NCBI GenBank assembly: GCA_021794075.1
Contig: JAJYRM010000009.1
Span: forward strand, 1 to 64,000
Source: Bacteroidota bacterium
GTDB taxonomy: Bacteria; Bacteroidota; Ignavibacteria; Kryptoniales; JAKASW01
Length of the DNA stretch: 64,000 nucleotides
Direction of reading: 5' to 3'
Shown one piece after another: positions 1-8,099 of the stretch (positions are counted from its first letter, which is position 1; the number at the start of each line of letters is the position of its first letter). The notes under the pieces were generated by a model. The model was not told where the DNA came from and did no database searches. It was given only the letters and a program-made list of their open reading frames with translations. Position numbers and translations under genes: made by a program.

Positions 1-428
1 ACGTGTGTGCTAATGAGGGAGACGCATGGATGATGAGCGACCCGAACGGGATGGTAATAGCGCCGCCTGAACCGATTGAACCGGTTTTGATAGATCTGGC
101 GCTGTCTGACGGAGCAACCGTCGGTTCCGTGGGGCCGAAATTCAAAGTGATACAGACTCCAGGGCATTCTACAGGCTCGATTTGCCTGTACGAAGAAGAC
201 GAGCGAGTCCTGTTCACAGGGGATACGCTCTTCGCGGGTTCAATCGGCAGAGTGGATTTGCCGACTGGCTCGATGAAGGAAATCTCGAAGAGTATCCAGC
301 ACAGACTCATGACCTTGCCCGTTGAGGTGAAGATTTATCCGGGACATGGCAGTGACAGCACTCTCGGAAGAGAAAAGATGACGAATCCCTTCGTGCAAAG
401 TATGCTCGCCGGGAATTCGAAAGCTTAA
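1..428 (+). CDS. MBL-fold metallohydrolase, C-terminal part (cut by window edge)
   Basis: This is the C-terminal ~141 residues of a metallo-beta-lactamase-fold hydrolase of the glyoxalase II/YcbL-like group. The reading frame is open to the left edge, so the start lies outside the window. Visible zinc-site motifs are TPGHSTGS (His ligand), FTGDTLF (bridging Asp) and YPGHGSDS (final His), in the family order. The N-terminal HxHxDH motif must lie upstream. Such proteins hydrolyse thioesters such as S-lactoylglutathione or related small substrates in the cytoplasm; the substrate cannot be told from this fragment. The next gene starts about 75 nt downstream on the same strand, so co-transcription is possible. 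Confidence 0.85.
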   Translation, partial: VCANEGDAWMMSDPNGMVIAPPEPIEPVLIDLALSDGATVGSVGPKFKVIQTPGHSTGSICLYEEDERVLFTGDTLFAGSIGRVDLPTGSMKEISKSIQHRLMTLPVEVKIYPGHGSDSTLGREKMTNPFVQSMLAGNSKA

Positions 429-503
429 GTTGAGAATGATCATGAATGAATGGCAGAAGGTGAATCGCGAGAAGGTGATTGGTGGACGGATGCGAGGCGA
501 CGT

Positions 504-1610
504 ATGAAATTCAGATATTCGAAGTGGACTGAAAACTCGATGACGGACGAGCAGCGTCTCCAGAACATGGTATCGCTGTTCAGCTATCTGCTTCTCCAAA
601 CGAGTGGTGACGCGGAGGAGGCCCTCGAGTGGATGCGTCAGTTGGGCCAGGAGTACGACCTCTTTGACAAGGACATGACCATCGATGACTTCATTGAGAA
701 ACTCAAAGAGCTAGGCTACATAGACGACGCCAAGGATGTCATTGTGCTGACATCGAAGGGAGTTCAGAGGATTAGGGAAGACGCGCTCAGAGAAGTCTTC
801 ACGAATTTGAAGAAAAGTCCCGAGGGTTCGCATGAATCTCCGCACACGGGGCAGGGAGTCGACCGGCTAAGCGAGACGAAGAAGTACACGTTTGGCGACC
901 AGCCAACAAATATCGACCTGACCTCGACTCTGAAGAACGCGCTGCTTCATGATAGCATTGAGAAGTTCCAGCTGCACGAGGATGACATTGAAGTTTACGA
1001 GACTGAGCACCTGACGAATTGCGCTACAGTTGTTCTTCTGGACATCAGCCATTCCATGATCCTTTACGGAGAAGACAGGATCACGCCGGCTAAACAGGTC
1101 TCGCTCGCGCTGGCGGAGTTGATTAGGACGAAGTTCCCGAAGGATCACATGAACATTGTTGTCTTCGGAGACGACGCGAAGGAGATTACCCTGGCTGAGC
1201 TTCCTTTCGTCACGGTTGGTCCGTACCACACTAACACGCTTGCCGCGCTGCGGCTCGCGAGAAGCATCTTGCGCCGGAAGGGAAACGTCAACAAGCAAGT
1301 GTTTCTCGTGACAGACGGCAAACCTTCGGCGATATTCGACGATTCCGGCCGGCTGTATAGAAACTCGTTCGGCCTGGATCCGAGGATCGTCAACAAGACT
1401 CTCGATGAGGCGGTTGCGTGCCGGAGGGAGAAAATTGTGATAAGTACTTTCATGGTCGCGAGGGATCCTTATCTCATCAACTTCGTTGAGGAGCTAACAA
1501 GAGCTAACAAGGGGCGTGCATACTACTCTTCGCTCAATAAGCTTGGTGAGTATATATTCGTGGATTACATTCGTAATAGAAGAAAGAAGTTCAATAGTTC
1601 GCTCCCGTAA
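504..1610 (+). CDS. VWA-domain protein (CoxE/ChlD-like)
   Basis: A 368-residue cytoplasmic protein with a C-terminal von Willebrand A domain. The MIDAS motif DxSxS is intact as DISHS (Asp180), and later MIDAS-type residues appear in VTDGKPS. The first ~170 residues are mostly charged and helical, without a known enzyme motif. I chose ATG 504 because GAGG sits 6 nt upstream and the residues before it look non-conserved; the frame is open from 450. Proteins of this type usually work with a MoxR-family AAA+ ATPase as a chelatase-like or metal-insertion pair. No MoxR gene is visible here, although one could lie left of the window. The specific role is unknown. Confidence 0.8.
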   Translation: MKFRYSKWTENSMTDEQRLQNMVSLFSYLLLQTSGDAEEALEWMRQLGQEYDLFDKDMTIDDFIEKLKELGYIDDAKDVIVLTSKGVQRIREDALREVFTNLKKSPEGSHESPHTGQGVDRLSETKKYTFGDQPTNIDLTSTLKNALLHDSIEKFQLHEDDIEVYETEHLTNCATVVLLDISHSMILYGEDRITPAKQVSLALAELIRTKFPKDHMNIVVFGDDAKEITLAELPFVTVGPYHTNTLAALRLARSILRRKGNVNKQVFLVTDGKPSAIFDDSGRLYRNSFGLDPRIVNKTLDEAVACRREKIVISTFMVARDPYLINFVEELTRANKGRAYYSSLNKLGEYIFVDYIRNRRKKFNSSLP

Positions 1611-1754
1611 ATTGAAGCGCGGAGAGCGTTTGGGAGTCTATAAACGTCGGGTGCTGAATCCGTTCTGGCGAATGACTGCCGCCTCGTCGTGCGATTGGTT
1701 AAAGGAGCCGAGCGTTGTCGTTTGAGGATAGCCTGTCAAGTGCTATCTTATTTA

Positions 1755-1782
1755 TTGACGATGGTACGATACCCCTTACATT
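1755..1782 (+). promoter_or_regulatory. Candidate sigma70-type promoter for the sensor kinase
   Basis: TTGACG (1755-1760) and TACATT (1777-1782) are separated by 16 nt and lie about 25 nt before the kinase start. The 197-nt gap after the VWA gene is otherwise without a recognised feature. Confidence 0.4.
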
Positions 1783-1807
1783 TTCTCCGCAGCACGGAAA
1801 AGTTTAA

Positions 1808-3526
1808 TTGAATTCATGGCAGTTTGACGTGGTATCGTGGCTTTACGTCATCTCCATCCTCGTAGCTCTAGCTGTGTCAATGGAAGCCTGGAGGATGCGC
1901 GCCGTTCGTGGAGCCCGGGAATTCGCGATCCTCTCGTCGTCAGTTGCCGTTTGGTGCCTGGGCTATCTCTTGGGATTTTTCAATTCCGATCTTTCGTGGA
2001 AGCTGATCTTCCTCCGAATCGAATACGCCGGAATAATTTCATCGAGTTATTTCTGGCTTGTCTTTATCGCGACATACGTGGACAATGAATTTCTGAGGAA
2101 GAGAAGAACGCTAGCGGCGCTGGCCATAATTCCCTTAGTGTCATTTGTGCTTGTGTTGACAATTACGCATCAGCACATTTTCTATTCCCATTACGGGCTT
2201 TGGAAGGTGGGCGACTTTGTAACATTGCGGAAAACATATGGCGCCGGCTTCTATGTCGAGGCAATCTACGCATATCTTCTTGTGGCCGGCGGAGCTTTCC
2301 TCCTTCTGCATTCCGTTTACCAGATGCCAGATCGATACCGGAACCAATTTGTCCTCATAGGCGTGGCCATTCTTATTATTCTCGTCCCCAATTTTCTATA
2401 CGTCATGAAGACGAAGATATTCGGAATCTACGATCCGACTCCGGTATCCTTTGCCTTTGCCGGAATAATATTCAGCTTTGTCATTGTGAAATACAGGTTC
2501 CTTGACGTCGTGCCGACGGCGTATAGGCAGGTTTTCAAAAGTGTTAACAGCGGAATCATAGTGATAGACGGGAGGGAGCAAATCCTTGATATGAACCCTG
2601 GCGCTGAAAGCATCCTTTCATGCACTTCCGGCTGGGCAGTCGGGAAGAAATTAAAAGATGTGTGCGTCGAATGCGCCGGACTTGCCGACGTTCTGGAGGA
2701 TCCGGAAGAACGCAAGGAACTCCAGCTTGGGAAAGAGAAGAGAATATATTCCGTCACTCTTTCTCCGATGAATGACTCGAACGGTGAACCGGTAGGAGGC
2801 ATCCTCGTCCTTTACGACGTCACTGATTTGCGCAACGCGCTCGACGAGATCGATACGTTTGCCCACTCGGTGGCTCACGATCTAAAAACTCCACTTTCTC
2901 TTCTCACCGGTTATTCAGACCTACTCTCCTCGGATCAACTCACGCCGGAGGAGAGGGACGAGGCTGTAAACGTGATCCGAACTTACTCCGCGAAGATGAT
3001 AGATATTGTTGACGAGCTGCTGATACTTGCACGCGTGAGAAGGGAACAGGGTGTCGCCTTCACTTCGATCGACATGGCGAAGATCGTTCGGAGCTCCGTC
3101 CTTAGGCTGGAAAGGCTCGCGCAAGAGAAGAAAGGGAAAGTTTATTATCCTGACAATTGGCCCGTCGCGCTCGGCTATGCTCCATGGATTGAAGAAGTCT
3201 GGGTGAATTATCTAAGCAATGCGTTGAAGTATGGAGGCCCATCTCCGAATGTTTATCTCGGATGCGATGAAGTCGGTCGCCAGATAAAGTTTTGGGTGAA
3301 GGATAACGGACCGGGTCTCAAGGAAGGTGAGCAGCATAAACTCTTTAGAGAATTCTCGCGCCTTTCGAGCGAGGAGAATGAGCCCGGACATGGACTCGGA
3401 CTTTTCATCGCCGGTAGGATTGTGTCGAAACTTGGAGGGGAAGTAGGAGTTGAGAGTGAGCCGGGAAGCGGAGCGAAGTTCTACTTTACATTACCAAAGG
3501 CGTGTGCTTCCTCTGATTTGAGATAG
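1808..3526 (+). CDS. Sensor histidine kinase with 7TM N-terminal domain and PAS
   Basis: A 572-residue membrane sensor kinase. Residues 1-230 contain about seven hydrophobic helices of the 7TMR-HisK N-terminal type. A PAS-like domain follows (about 240-345), then HisKA with the phospho-acceptor in HDLKTP (His357). The ATPase domain has an N box (NYLSNALKYG), G1 (DNGPGL) and G2 (GHGLGLF). The only in-frame start near the membrane segment is TTG 1808, preceded by GGAAAA with 7 nt spacing; the nearby ATG at 1816 is out of frame. No response regulator lies beside it, so it is an orphan kinase in this window. The ligand is unknown. Confidence 0.9.
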   Translation: MNSWQFDVVSWLYVISILVALAVSMEAWRMRAVRGAREFAILSSSVAVWCLGYLLGFFNSDLSWKLIFLRIEYAGIISSSYFWLVFIATYVDNEFLRKRRTLAALAIIPLVSFVLVLTITHQHIFYSHYGLWKVGDFVTLRKTYGAGFYVEAIYAYLLVAGGAFLLLHSVYQMPDRYRNQFVLIGVAILIILVPNFLYVMKTKIFGIYDPTPVSFAFAGIIFSFVIVKYRFLDVVPTAYRQVFKSVNSGIIVIDGREQILDMNPGAESILSCTSGWAVGKKLKDVCVECAGLADVLEDPEERKELQLGKEKRIYSVTLSPMNDSNGEPVGGILVLYDVTDLRNALDEIDTFAHSVAHDLKTPLSLLTGYSDLLSSDQLTPEERDEAVNVIRTYSAKMIDIVDELLILARVRREQGVAFTSIDMAKIVRSSVLRLERLAQEKKGKVYYPDNWPVALGYAPWIEEVWVNYLSNALKYGGPSPNVYLGCDEVGRQIKFWVKDNGPGLKEGEQHKLFREFSRLSSEENEPGHGLGLFIAGRIVSKLGGEVGVESEPGSGAKFYFTLPKACASSDLR

Positions 3527-3623
3527 AAGAAAGTCATTCAGGCTGCGATTTTCAGATGCGGTTCCCTTGTCCAGAGTATTATGATTATTGGCGAAATTTC
3601 TTTTCCTTGACGCTACAATCGAT

Positions 3624-3629
3624 TATATT
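3624..3629 (+). promoter_or_regulatory. Candidate -10 box of the tRNA-Pro gene
   Basis: TATATT ends 10 nt before the mature tRNA 5' end, a natural distance for a tRNA transcript. The matching -35 (TTTTCC at 3601-3606, 17-nt spacer) is weak. Confidence 0.3.
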
Positions 3630-3639
3630 AATTCGAATT

Positions 3640-3714
3640 CGGGGCGTGGCTCAGCCCGGTTAGAGCGCTTGGTTCGGGACCAAGAGGTCGTGGGTTCGAA
3701 TCCCACCGCCCCGA
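3640..3714 (+). tRNA. tRNA-Pro (anticodon CGG)
   Basis: A full cloverleaf can be folded. The 7-bp acceptor stem is CGGGGCG (3640-3646) with CGCCCCG (3707-3713), and the discriminator is A3714. The anticodon stem CTTGG/CCAAG encloses the loop TTCGGGA, giving anticodon CGG, which reads the Pro codon CCG. The T arm is GTGGG-TTCGAAT-CCCAC. C1-G72 is the usual first pair of bacterial tRNA-Pro. The 3' CCA is not encoded (ACA follows), so it must be added by the CCA-adding enzyme; a candidate is encoded at 61625-63082. Confidence 0.96.
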
Positions 3715-3761
3715 CAAAAGATGTTTCGGGTATACATCCTTTCGAGTAAGAAGGCACACCA

Positions 3762-3983
3762 GTGTATCTCAAAATCAAAGTTCATCCGAATTCCAAGGCC
3801 GACAAAGTCCTGAGGAAGAGCGATGACACATTCGAAATATTCGTTCGCGCCAAGCCAGTGGACGGGAAAGCGAATGAGGCGGTACTAGAACTGGTGAGCG
3901 ATTATTTGAAGGTACCTCGTTCGAAGGTTCGGCTCTTACGAGGGGCGAACTCGCGCAACAAGCTGATTGAAACGGTTTCCTAA
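3762..3983 (+). CDS. DUF167 (YggU-family) protein
   Basis: A 73-residue protein of the DUF167/YggU family. Recognisable features are the N-terminal strand LKIKVHPNS, the central VRAKPVDGKANEAV and the closing SRNKLIE. GTG 3762 is the start; no upstream ATG is in frame. The family is widespread and small with no proven biochemical role. It stands alone, about 50 nt after the tRNA-Pro gene, and is followed by a hairpin that could end transcription. Confidence 0.9.
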   Translation: MYLKIKVHPNSKADKVLRKSDDTFEIFVRAKPVDGKANEAVLELVSDYLKVPRSKVRLLRGANSRNKLIETVS

Positions 3984-4008
3984 TGATGTTTCTTAGATTC
4001 CATGGTAC

Positions 4009-4041
4009 ACCGGCGGCTTGAAGAACAATATAGCCTCCGGT
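4009..4041 (+). terminator. Candidate terminator after the DUF167 gene
   Basis: The arms ACCGGCGGCT (4009-4018) and AGCCTCCGGT (4032-4041) pair over 10 positions with one C/T mismatch. A short T-rich stretch (TTTGTGAATT) follows. It lies about 25 nt after the stop codon. The U tract is poor, so it could equally be a processing or stability hairpin. Confidence 0.4.
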
Positions 4042-4076
4042 TTGTGAATTAAGTCAAGTTCGAACTAAATTAGTCT

Positions 4077-4670
4077 GTGAAACAGAGAGCAGCCCTGACG
4101 ATATCCTACATGTTCATGCCGACTTCCTTCGCTCTGGCAACATTTCTTTGCTTAGCATTCATGACAGGTCAAGGCGCGAACACACTCCTGATAGCTACTC
4201 TGTCTGTCCTGTTCGGCGCCATACTTCCTCTAGTTTACCTGTTCTATTTGCTCCATAGGGATAAGGTTACGCGTTTGGATGTTCCGCTTCGCGAACAGAG
4301 AACAATACCGTATCTGATCTCCGTATTAATTTACGCGGCCGGCTTCGTGGCCCTCATTTCTGTCGGGGCTTCAGTGCCAGTTTACGCCCTCATGTTTAGT
4401 TATGCGACAAGCACGCTGGTTGTTTCCGCAATCAACACGCGTTGGAAGATAAGCGCGCACGCCATGGGAGCTTCCGGACCGCTGACCGCGCTCGCGATTA
4501 CCTTCGGCAGGGATATGCTCCCCTTATTCCTGCTCGTTATTATAGTAGCCTGGGCAAGGATTGAGTTGAAAGCTCATACCAAAGCTCAGGTCACGGCCGG
4601 GGCGCTTCTTGGAATTTTCCTTACCGGCGTCCAGGTGGAAGCGTTTTATAAGATCGCTGGAGCCCATTGA
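4077..4670 (+). CDS. PAP2-superfamily-like membrane protein
   Basis: A 197-residue, very hydrophobic protein with about six membrane segments. It resembles membrane phosphatases of the PAP2 type. PLREQRTIPY stands where the first PAP2 motif is expected, SAHAMGA where PSGH is usual, and ARIELKAHTKAQVTAG matches the third motif with its catalytic His. The first two motifs are degenerate, so catalysis is uncertain. The start is probably GTG 4077; ATG 4110 is an alternative that would trim 11 residues. Its TGA stop overlaps the ATG of polX, implying translational coupling. Confidence 0.65.
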   Translation: MKQRAALTISYMFMPTSFALATFLCLAFMTGQGANTLLIATLSVLFGAILPLVYLFYLLHRDKVTRLDVPLREQRTIPYLISVLIYAAGFVALISVGASVPVYALMFSYATSTLVVSAINTRWKISAHAMGASGPLTALAITFGRDMLPLFLLVIIVAWARIELKAHTKAQVTAGALLGIFLTGVQVEAFYKIAGAH

Positions 4671-6394
4671 TGGACAAAAAAGAAATTGTCTCGGCGCTTG
4701 AAGAGATTTCGTCTCTCCTTGAACTGAAGGGAGAGGATAAGTTCAAGATAAGCGCCTATTCCAGGGCGGCGAGATCGATCTCTCAGTCTACTGCAGACGT
4801 GGTTACCCTGATAAAGGGAGGCGAAGCAAAGAAGATTGCAGGAGTCGGTGAGGCGCTCTCAAAGAAGCTGACCGAGCTTGTCGAGACAGGAAAGCTGACC
4901 TATCTCGATGAACTGCGCAGCTCCCTGCCGGAAGGCCTCCCCGAGCTATTCCGGATTCACGGGCTTGGTCCAAACAAAATCAGGACGCTTTACGAACAGC
5001 TGGACGTGAAATCAATCGCAGAACTTGAATACGCCTGCAAGGAAAACAGGCTCGTTTCGTTGAAGGGGTTCGGACAGAAGACGCAGGATAAGGTGATTGA
5101 CGAGATCGCACGATTCAAAGTGAATAGCGAGTATAGGCTGCTCGACGTCATCCATGAGACCGCCGTTTCTATCTCTGCGCTGCTTGAAAAAGTGTCAGGT
5201 GTCGAACGTTATGAATTCACAGGAAGTTATCGCCGGCGGCGTGAGGTAATTCACGATATCGACTGCGTTATAAAGTTCAAATCAGGAGAGAGGGACAAGC
5301 TTTTCGCGGCGCTCGGAAAGCTGAAGGGGGTCAAGGAAATTAAGGAGACGCAGAACGACCTTGTCTCGGTGATCTGGGAAAATGGGGTACCGGTCGAATT
5401 CATTATCGTCAACAAGTCGGAATATCCGTTGGCGGTGCTCCACTCGAGCGGGAGCAAGGAATTCTTCGCTCGTCTAAAAGAGTACGCGTCGACTCGCGGC
5501 TACACGCTCGCAATGCGGGAGATGAAGCGCGGACGCGACAAGATCAGTTTCGATTCTGAGGAGGAGATATTCGGTGAACTCGGGCTGCAGTACATACCGC
5601 CTGAGCTCCGCGAGGATGGGGACGCAGTCGTTGCGGCGGCCAAGGGGAATATCCCCGAACTCGTCACAGAGGAGGATATCCAGGGAATATTTCACGTCCA
5701 TACGAACTGGAGCGACGGAGCAGAGCCCCTCGATCAGATGATAGCGGCGGCCCGTAAGCTTGGCCTCCGCTATTTCGGACTTAGCGATCACAGCAAGAGC
5801 GCTTTTTACGCGAATGGTCTCGATGAAAAAAGACTCAAGGAGCAGGGCAAGCTTGTCGATGAAACCAATAAAGCTATGAGCGATTTTTTCGTCTTCAAAG
5901 GTAGCGAAGTTGATATACTGGCCGATGGGAAACTTGACTTCAGCGACGCCGTTCTCAAAACACTTGACTTCAGCGTGGGGTCGGTCCACAGCAAGCTCGG
6001 CATGAAGAAGGACGAAGCAACTAAACGTCTGACCGCCGCGTTGAAGAATCCGTATATGACCTTCCTCGGACATATGACAGGCCGGCTTCTCCTCGGGCGG
6101 AGCGGGTATGAGCTTGATGTGGATGAGATAATTAAGACCGCCGCTCGGAACAAGAAGATAATCGAGATAAATGCGAATCCGCATCGACTCGACATGGATT
6201 GGAGACTTATCAGGAAGGCTAAAGAAGCAGGCATAAGATTCTCAATCAATCCAGATGCTCATTCGAAGGAAGGGCTGGCTGATTACAAGTATGGTGTCTC
6301 TATCGCGCGTAAGGGGTGGCTGACGAAAGATGATTTGCTAAACACGATGAATGTCGAAGAGGTAACGAAGTTCCTGAAGAATGCCAAAGGTTAA
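4670..6394 (+). CDS. polX: PolX-type DNA polymerase / PHP-domain exonuclease
   Basis: A 574-residue family X polymerase fused to a PHP nuclease domain, as in bacterial PolX. Helix-hairpin-helix elements occur near residues 50-135 (GVGEALSKKL, GFGQKTQDKV). The polymerase core has GSYRRRREVIHDIDC with Asp196 and Asp198. The third metal ligand, normally Asp in VDxRxV, is Glu243 in VPVEFIIV. The PHP domain begins at HVHTNWSDGA (His342, His344) and keeps LSDHS, EVDILADG and NPDAH. It should fill gaps and/or remove 3' ends in base-excision repair. ATG 4670 is preferred over the adjoining TTG 4667. The 3' end overlaps the ferredoxin gene by 14 nt. Confidence 0.92.
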   Translation: MDKKEIVSALEEISSLLELKGEDKFKISAYSRAARSISQSTADVVTLIKGGEAKKIAGVGEALSKKLTELVETGKLTYLDELRSSLPEGLPELFRIHGLGPNKIRTLYEQLDVKSIAELEYACKENRLVSLKGFGQKTQDKVIDEIARFKVNSEYRLLDVIHETAVSISALLEKVSGVERYEFTGSYRRRREVIHDIDCVIKFKSGERDKLFAALGKLKGVKEIKETQNDLVSVIWENGVPVEFIIVNKSEYPLAVLHSSGSKEFFARLKEYASTRGYTLAMREMKRGRDKISFDSEEEIFGELGLQYIPPELREDGDAVVAAAKGNIPELVTEEDIQGIFHVHTNWSDGAEPLDQMIAAARKLGLRYFGLSDHSKSAFYANGLDEKRLKEQGKLVDETNKAMSDFFVFKGSEVDILADGKLDFSDAVLKTLDFSVGSVHSKLGMKKDEATKRLTAALKNPYMTFLGHMTGRLLLGRSGYELDVDEIIKTAARNKKIIEINANPHRLDMDWRLIRKAKEAGIRFSINPDAHSKEGLADYKYGVSIARKGWLTKDDLLNTMNVEEVTKFLKNAKG

Positions 6395-6668
6395 ATTTGT
6401 CCCGCTCAATAGGGTTGTCGAGATCAAGAACGGAGAAACGCTTTTCAAAGCCGCGCGCGTGAACGGAATTCCGCTGGGCAGCTCGTGCAGGGGAGATTGC
6501 GTCTGCGGTTGGTGCAAGGTGGAAATAGTCGAGGGGATGGAAAATCTCTCACAACCCGAAGAATGCGAGAAGAAATTGATGAAGAGCGGTAATTATGAAA
6601 CGCACGAAAGAGTCGCGTGCAGCACGCGCGTCTTCGGGGATGTAAGCATCTCGACAGGTTATTGGTAA
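6381..6668 (+). CDS. [2Fe-2S] ferredoxin (adrenodoxin/plant-type fold)
   Basis: A 95-residue electron carrier. The cluster loop SCRGDCVCGWC supplies three Cys in a CX5CX2C pattern, with one extra Cys inside the loop. The fourth ligand is in VACSTRV near residue 80. NGETLFKAARVNGIPLGSSC is typical of the beta-grasp ferredoxin fold. It overlaps the end of polX by 14 nt and so is probably translated with it. The redox partner is not evident. A second, unrelated [2Fe-2S] protein follows 145 nt downstream. Confidence 0.88.
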   Translation: MPKVKFVPLNRVVEIKNGETLFKAARVNGIPLGSSCRGDCVCGWCKVEIVEGMENLSQPEECEKKLMKSGNYETHERVACSTRVFGDVSISTGYW

Positions 6669-6813
6669 GAGTGAGAGTTTTTAGGTCGTAAATTCTCATT
6701 CGGAAAATAACTGCGGTGAAGACTTAAGGTGGAAAGAGCTCTAACAAAGGAACGCCGTTTGAGCAGAAATAGCCAATTCAAGAACTAAAGATCAGGAATG
6801 AGAATCCGTTGAG

Positions 6814-7194
6814 ATGAGATACGTCAGACATATTTTCATATGCACCAACAAACGGAAAGAAGACGATCCCAAAGGGTCGTGCGCGCAGAAGGGAAGCGAA
6901 GAAATTAGGGATTTGTTCAAGAAGGAGCTTCACGCTCGCGGACTCAAAACGAAAGTGAGGGCGAACAAAGCCGGCTGCCTCGATGTGTGCGAATATGGGC
7001 CGAATGTCGTCATTTATCCGGAAGGTGTCTGGTACAGCCACGTGAAGAGCGACGATGTTGTCGAAATAATTGAAAAGCATATAGTTAATGGTGAAGTGGT
7101 CGAGCGGCTGCTGCTGAATGATCCAAGGTACAGGCCCGATACGATGCGTTACCCGGCGCTTGAAAGAGGAAACTCAAAGAGCAGCGAAGGGTGA
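6814..7194 (+). CDS. Thioredoxin-like [2Fe-2S] ferredoxin
   Basis: A 126-residue soluble protein of the thioredoxin-fold [2Fe-2S] ferredoxin family. The four cluster Cys follow the family pattern: Cys10 in IFICTN, Cys23 in GSCAQKG, and Cys55 and Cys59 in GCLDVCEYGPN. The following motif VVIYPEGVWYSHV is also typical. Members act as soluble electron carriers or redox regulators; the partner here is unknown. The gap before it (6669-6813) holds nothing I recognise. The gap after it (7195-7381) is GC-rich at its start (GCGCGGCGCGC) without a clear terminator. Confidence 0.9.
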   Translation: MRYVRHIFICTNKRKEDDPKGSCAQKGSEEIRDLFKKELHARGLKTKVRANKAGCLDVCEYGPNVVIYPEGVWYSHVKSDDVVEIIEKHIVNGEVVERLLLNDPRYRPDTMRYPALERGNSKSSEG

Positions 7195-7381
7195 GCGCGG
7201 CGCGCTTTCATTTGTCGCGCGACAGGAGAAAACCACGGGAGGACGATCTTGATAAAGGGGCCATTACTTTTGAGATGAAATCAACACGGATGTTGTCGCT
7301 TATCTCGTCGTGCGTTGACGTTCTGTTTGCCAAAGCACTGGGCGTTAGCTAAATTGGCATACACAAACGCTATCTGAAAAG

Positions 7382-8098
7382 TTGAAGACCGTAAGATCTA
7401 CCCACAGAAGAAACGGAAACACTGTGATTGCGGCTGAGAAGGCGCGCGCGAGTAAGGTTTATGCTTTGCTGGTCCGTGAATATCCAGGAGTAAAACCCGC
7501 TCTGAATTTCAGCAGTCCTTTTGAACTTCTGGTGGCGACGATTTTGTCCGCGCAATGTACAGACGCGCGGGTCAACATGATTACCCCCGGTCTCATCAGA
7601 AAATATCCGGCGCCTGCCAGTTTTATGTCAGCGGACCCGGATGAGCTTGAGAAGGATGTGAAGTCTACCGGCTTTTACCGACAGAAAACGAAGGCTCTGA
7701 TAAGTTCGAGCCGTTCGCTGGTCGAAAAGTTCGGCGGAGAAGTGCCTCATACTATGGATGAGCTACTCACACTCGACGGCGTTGGGCGCAAAACAGCCAA
7801 CGTTCTTCTCGGTAATGCTTTCGGTATTCCGGGAATAGCGGTGGATACTCACGTGAGCAGACTGGCCCAGCGTCTCGGATTCACCGATGAAAGCGATCCG
7901 GGAAAAATTGAGTACGCGCTTTCGGAGCTCTTCCCAAAGGAAAACTGGACAAACTTATGTCATTTGTTGATGGCGCACGGAAGAAAGGTGTGCGCGGCCA
8001 GGCTCCCAAAATGCGAAGTTTGCGTTGTAAACGATTTGTGCCCTTCGGCATTCAACGTGTCTGCAAAGGGAAAACCGAAAAAGAAGAAAGGAACTTAG
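7382..8098 (+). CDS. nth: Endonuclease III (DNA glycosylase/AP lyase)
   Basis: A 238-residue base-excision repair enzyme that removes oxidised pyrimidines and nicks the abasic site. The helix-hairpin-helix LDGVGRKTAN carries the catalytic Lys137, and Asp155 lies in AVDTHVSR. The [4Fe-4S] ligands Cys204, Cys211, Cys214 and Cys220 fit the CX6CX2CX5C pattern. TTG 7382 gives the longest frame; GTG 7424 would be a shorter start close to the usual N terminus. A Lys-rich tail (GKPKKKKGT) ends the protein. It heads a run of closely packed genes to 11339, with the next start only 1 nt after its stop. Confidence 0.95.
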   Translation: MKTVRSTHRRNGNTVIAAEKARASKVYALLVREYPGVKPALNFSSPFELLVATILSAQCTDARVNMITPGLIRKYPAPASFMSADPDELEKDVKSTGFYRQKTKALISSSRSLVEKFGGEVPHTMDELLTLDGVGRKTANVLLGNAFGIPGIAVDTHVSRLAQRLGFTDESDPGKIEYALSELFPKENWTNLCHLLMAHGRKVCAARLPKCEVCVVNDLCPSAFNVSAKGKPKKKKGT

Positions 8099-8099
8099 T

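Noticed and set aside
1516-1725. 69-codon plus-strand frame overlapping the VWA gene end
   Set aside because: It is a shadow of the VWA gene followed by intergenic sequence, without RBS or protein-like composition.
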